Source: Bacteroidota bacterium (GTDB lineage: Bacteria > Bacteroidota > Ignavibacteria > SZUA-365 > JAADGX01). Taken from it: a stretch of DNA of 5,040 nt. A program made the position numbers and the translations under genes. Location of the stretch: assembly GCA_024276335.1 (NCBI GenBank), contig JAJRXL010000528.1, forward strand, positions 1 through 5,040. Reading direction: 5' to 3'. Shown piece after piece: positions 4,873 to 5,040 of this stretch. Numbering within the stretch: position 1 is the stretch's first letter; every line of letters begins with the position of its first letter. A model generated the notes under the pieces. The model had not been told where the DNA came from. It worked only from the letters and a program-made list of their open reading frames with translations, and ran no database searches.

Positions 4873-5040
4873 ATGACGGATGTCGTGACAAAGGCGGCCC
4901 TTTCTCCTGCGAGGAGACGCCTGGTCGAACTGATGCAGGAGATCAACTACGGACGGATCGAGAGGCGTGAGGTGCGCGACGGCGAGCCCGTGTTCGATCC
5001 GCCGCCCACCGTGCTGCGGCTGTTTCTGTTCGGCAAGGAC
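4873..5040 (+). CDS. Unidentified protein, N-terminal 56 residues (cut by window end)
   Basis: The frame is open from the ATG at 4873 to the window end, with a strong Shine-Dalgarno (GGAGG) 6 nt upstream. The visible part begins MTDVVTKAALSPARRRLVEL, followed by a charged helix-like stretch containing INYGRIERREV and then DGEPVFDPPPTVLR and LFLFGKD. There is no signal peptide or membrane helix. I have an uncertain impression that similar small proteins with an RIE...GEPVFDPPP pattern occur beside recombinase genes in islands, but I cannot confirm this. The structured leader and terminator directly upstream suggest that expression is controlled separately from the lexA operon. If the gene is short and followed by a recombinase, it would open a second recombination module that flanks the lexA cargo. 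Confidence 0.72.
   Translation, partial: MTDVVTKAALSPARRRLVELMQEINYGRIERREVRDGEPVFDPPPTVLRLFLFGKD

Noticed and set aside
4401..4946. Open frame of 181 codons on the - strand crossing the 3' intergenic region
   Set aside because: It crosses the terminator, the structured leader, two of the palindromes and the ends of two + strand genes, and shows no domain; chance openness is more likely.

Overview
This window looks like the inside of a bacterial mobile or accessory island. The DNA is moderately GC-rich, all supported genes lie on the + strand, and the genes are packed tightly with Shine-Dalgarno sites. The host cannot be named from the sequence. A large serine recombinase followed by a small helix-turn-helix protein fits chromosomal islands or prophage-like elements of many bacteria, and a Gram-negative or candidate-phylum metagenomic source is only a guess.

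Layout. (1) 1-1415: the C-terminal part of a large serine recombinase, whose catalytic domain lies before the window, overlaps by ATGA a 148-residue protein with a predicted HTH. (2) 1416-1645: an intergenic region with a near-consensus sigma70-type promoter (TTGACC, 17 bp, TATAAT). Its spacer holds the inverted repeat CCTGA-N6-TCAGG. (3) 1646-4562: a compact three-gene operon. It encodes a complete LexA-type repressor with cleavage site and Ser/Lys dyad intact, a 388-residue protein of unknown function, and a 353-residue protein with a six-cysteine cluster and a possible C-terminal winged helix. The lexA gene and the second gene are 18 bp apart, and the second and third genes overlap by 11 bp. 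(4) 4563-4872: a 310-bp non-coding region. It carries three palindromes with the core GAAATTTC at 62-68 bp spacing, then a highly structured leader with mutually exclusive stems ending in a strong intrinsic terminator. (5) 4873-5040: the start of a small unidentified gene, cut by the window end.

How the genes may work together. The LexA-like protein probably represses its own promoter, and so also the two unknown genes behind it. RecA-stimulated self-cleavage after DNA damage would then switch the whole module on. The two unknown proteins are the most interesting content: a dedicated LexA-controlled, co-translated pair carried as cargo beside a recombinase. This would fit a damage- or phage-responsive system, but the sequence gives no direct evidence of defence or of any enzymatic activity. 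The last gene appears to be controlled separately by transcription attenuation in its leader, possibly combined with masking of its Shine-Dalgarno sequence.
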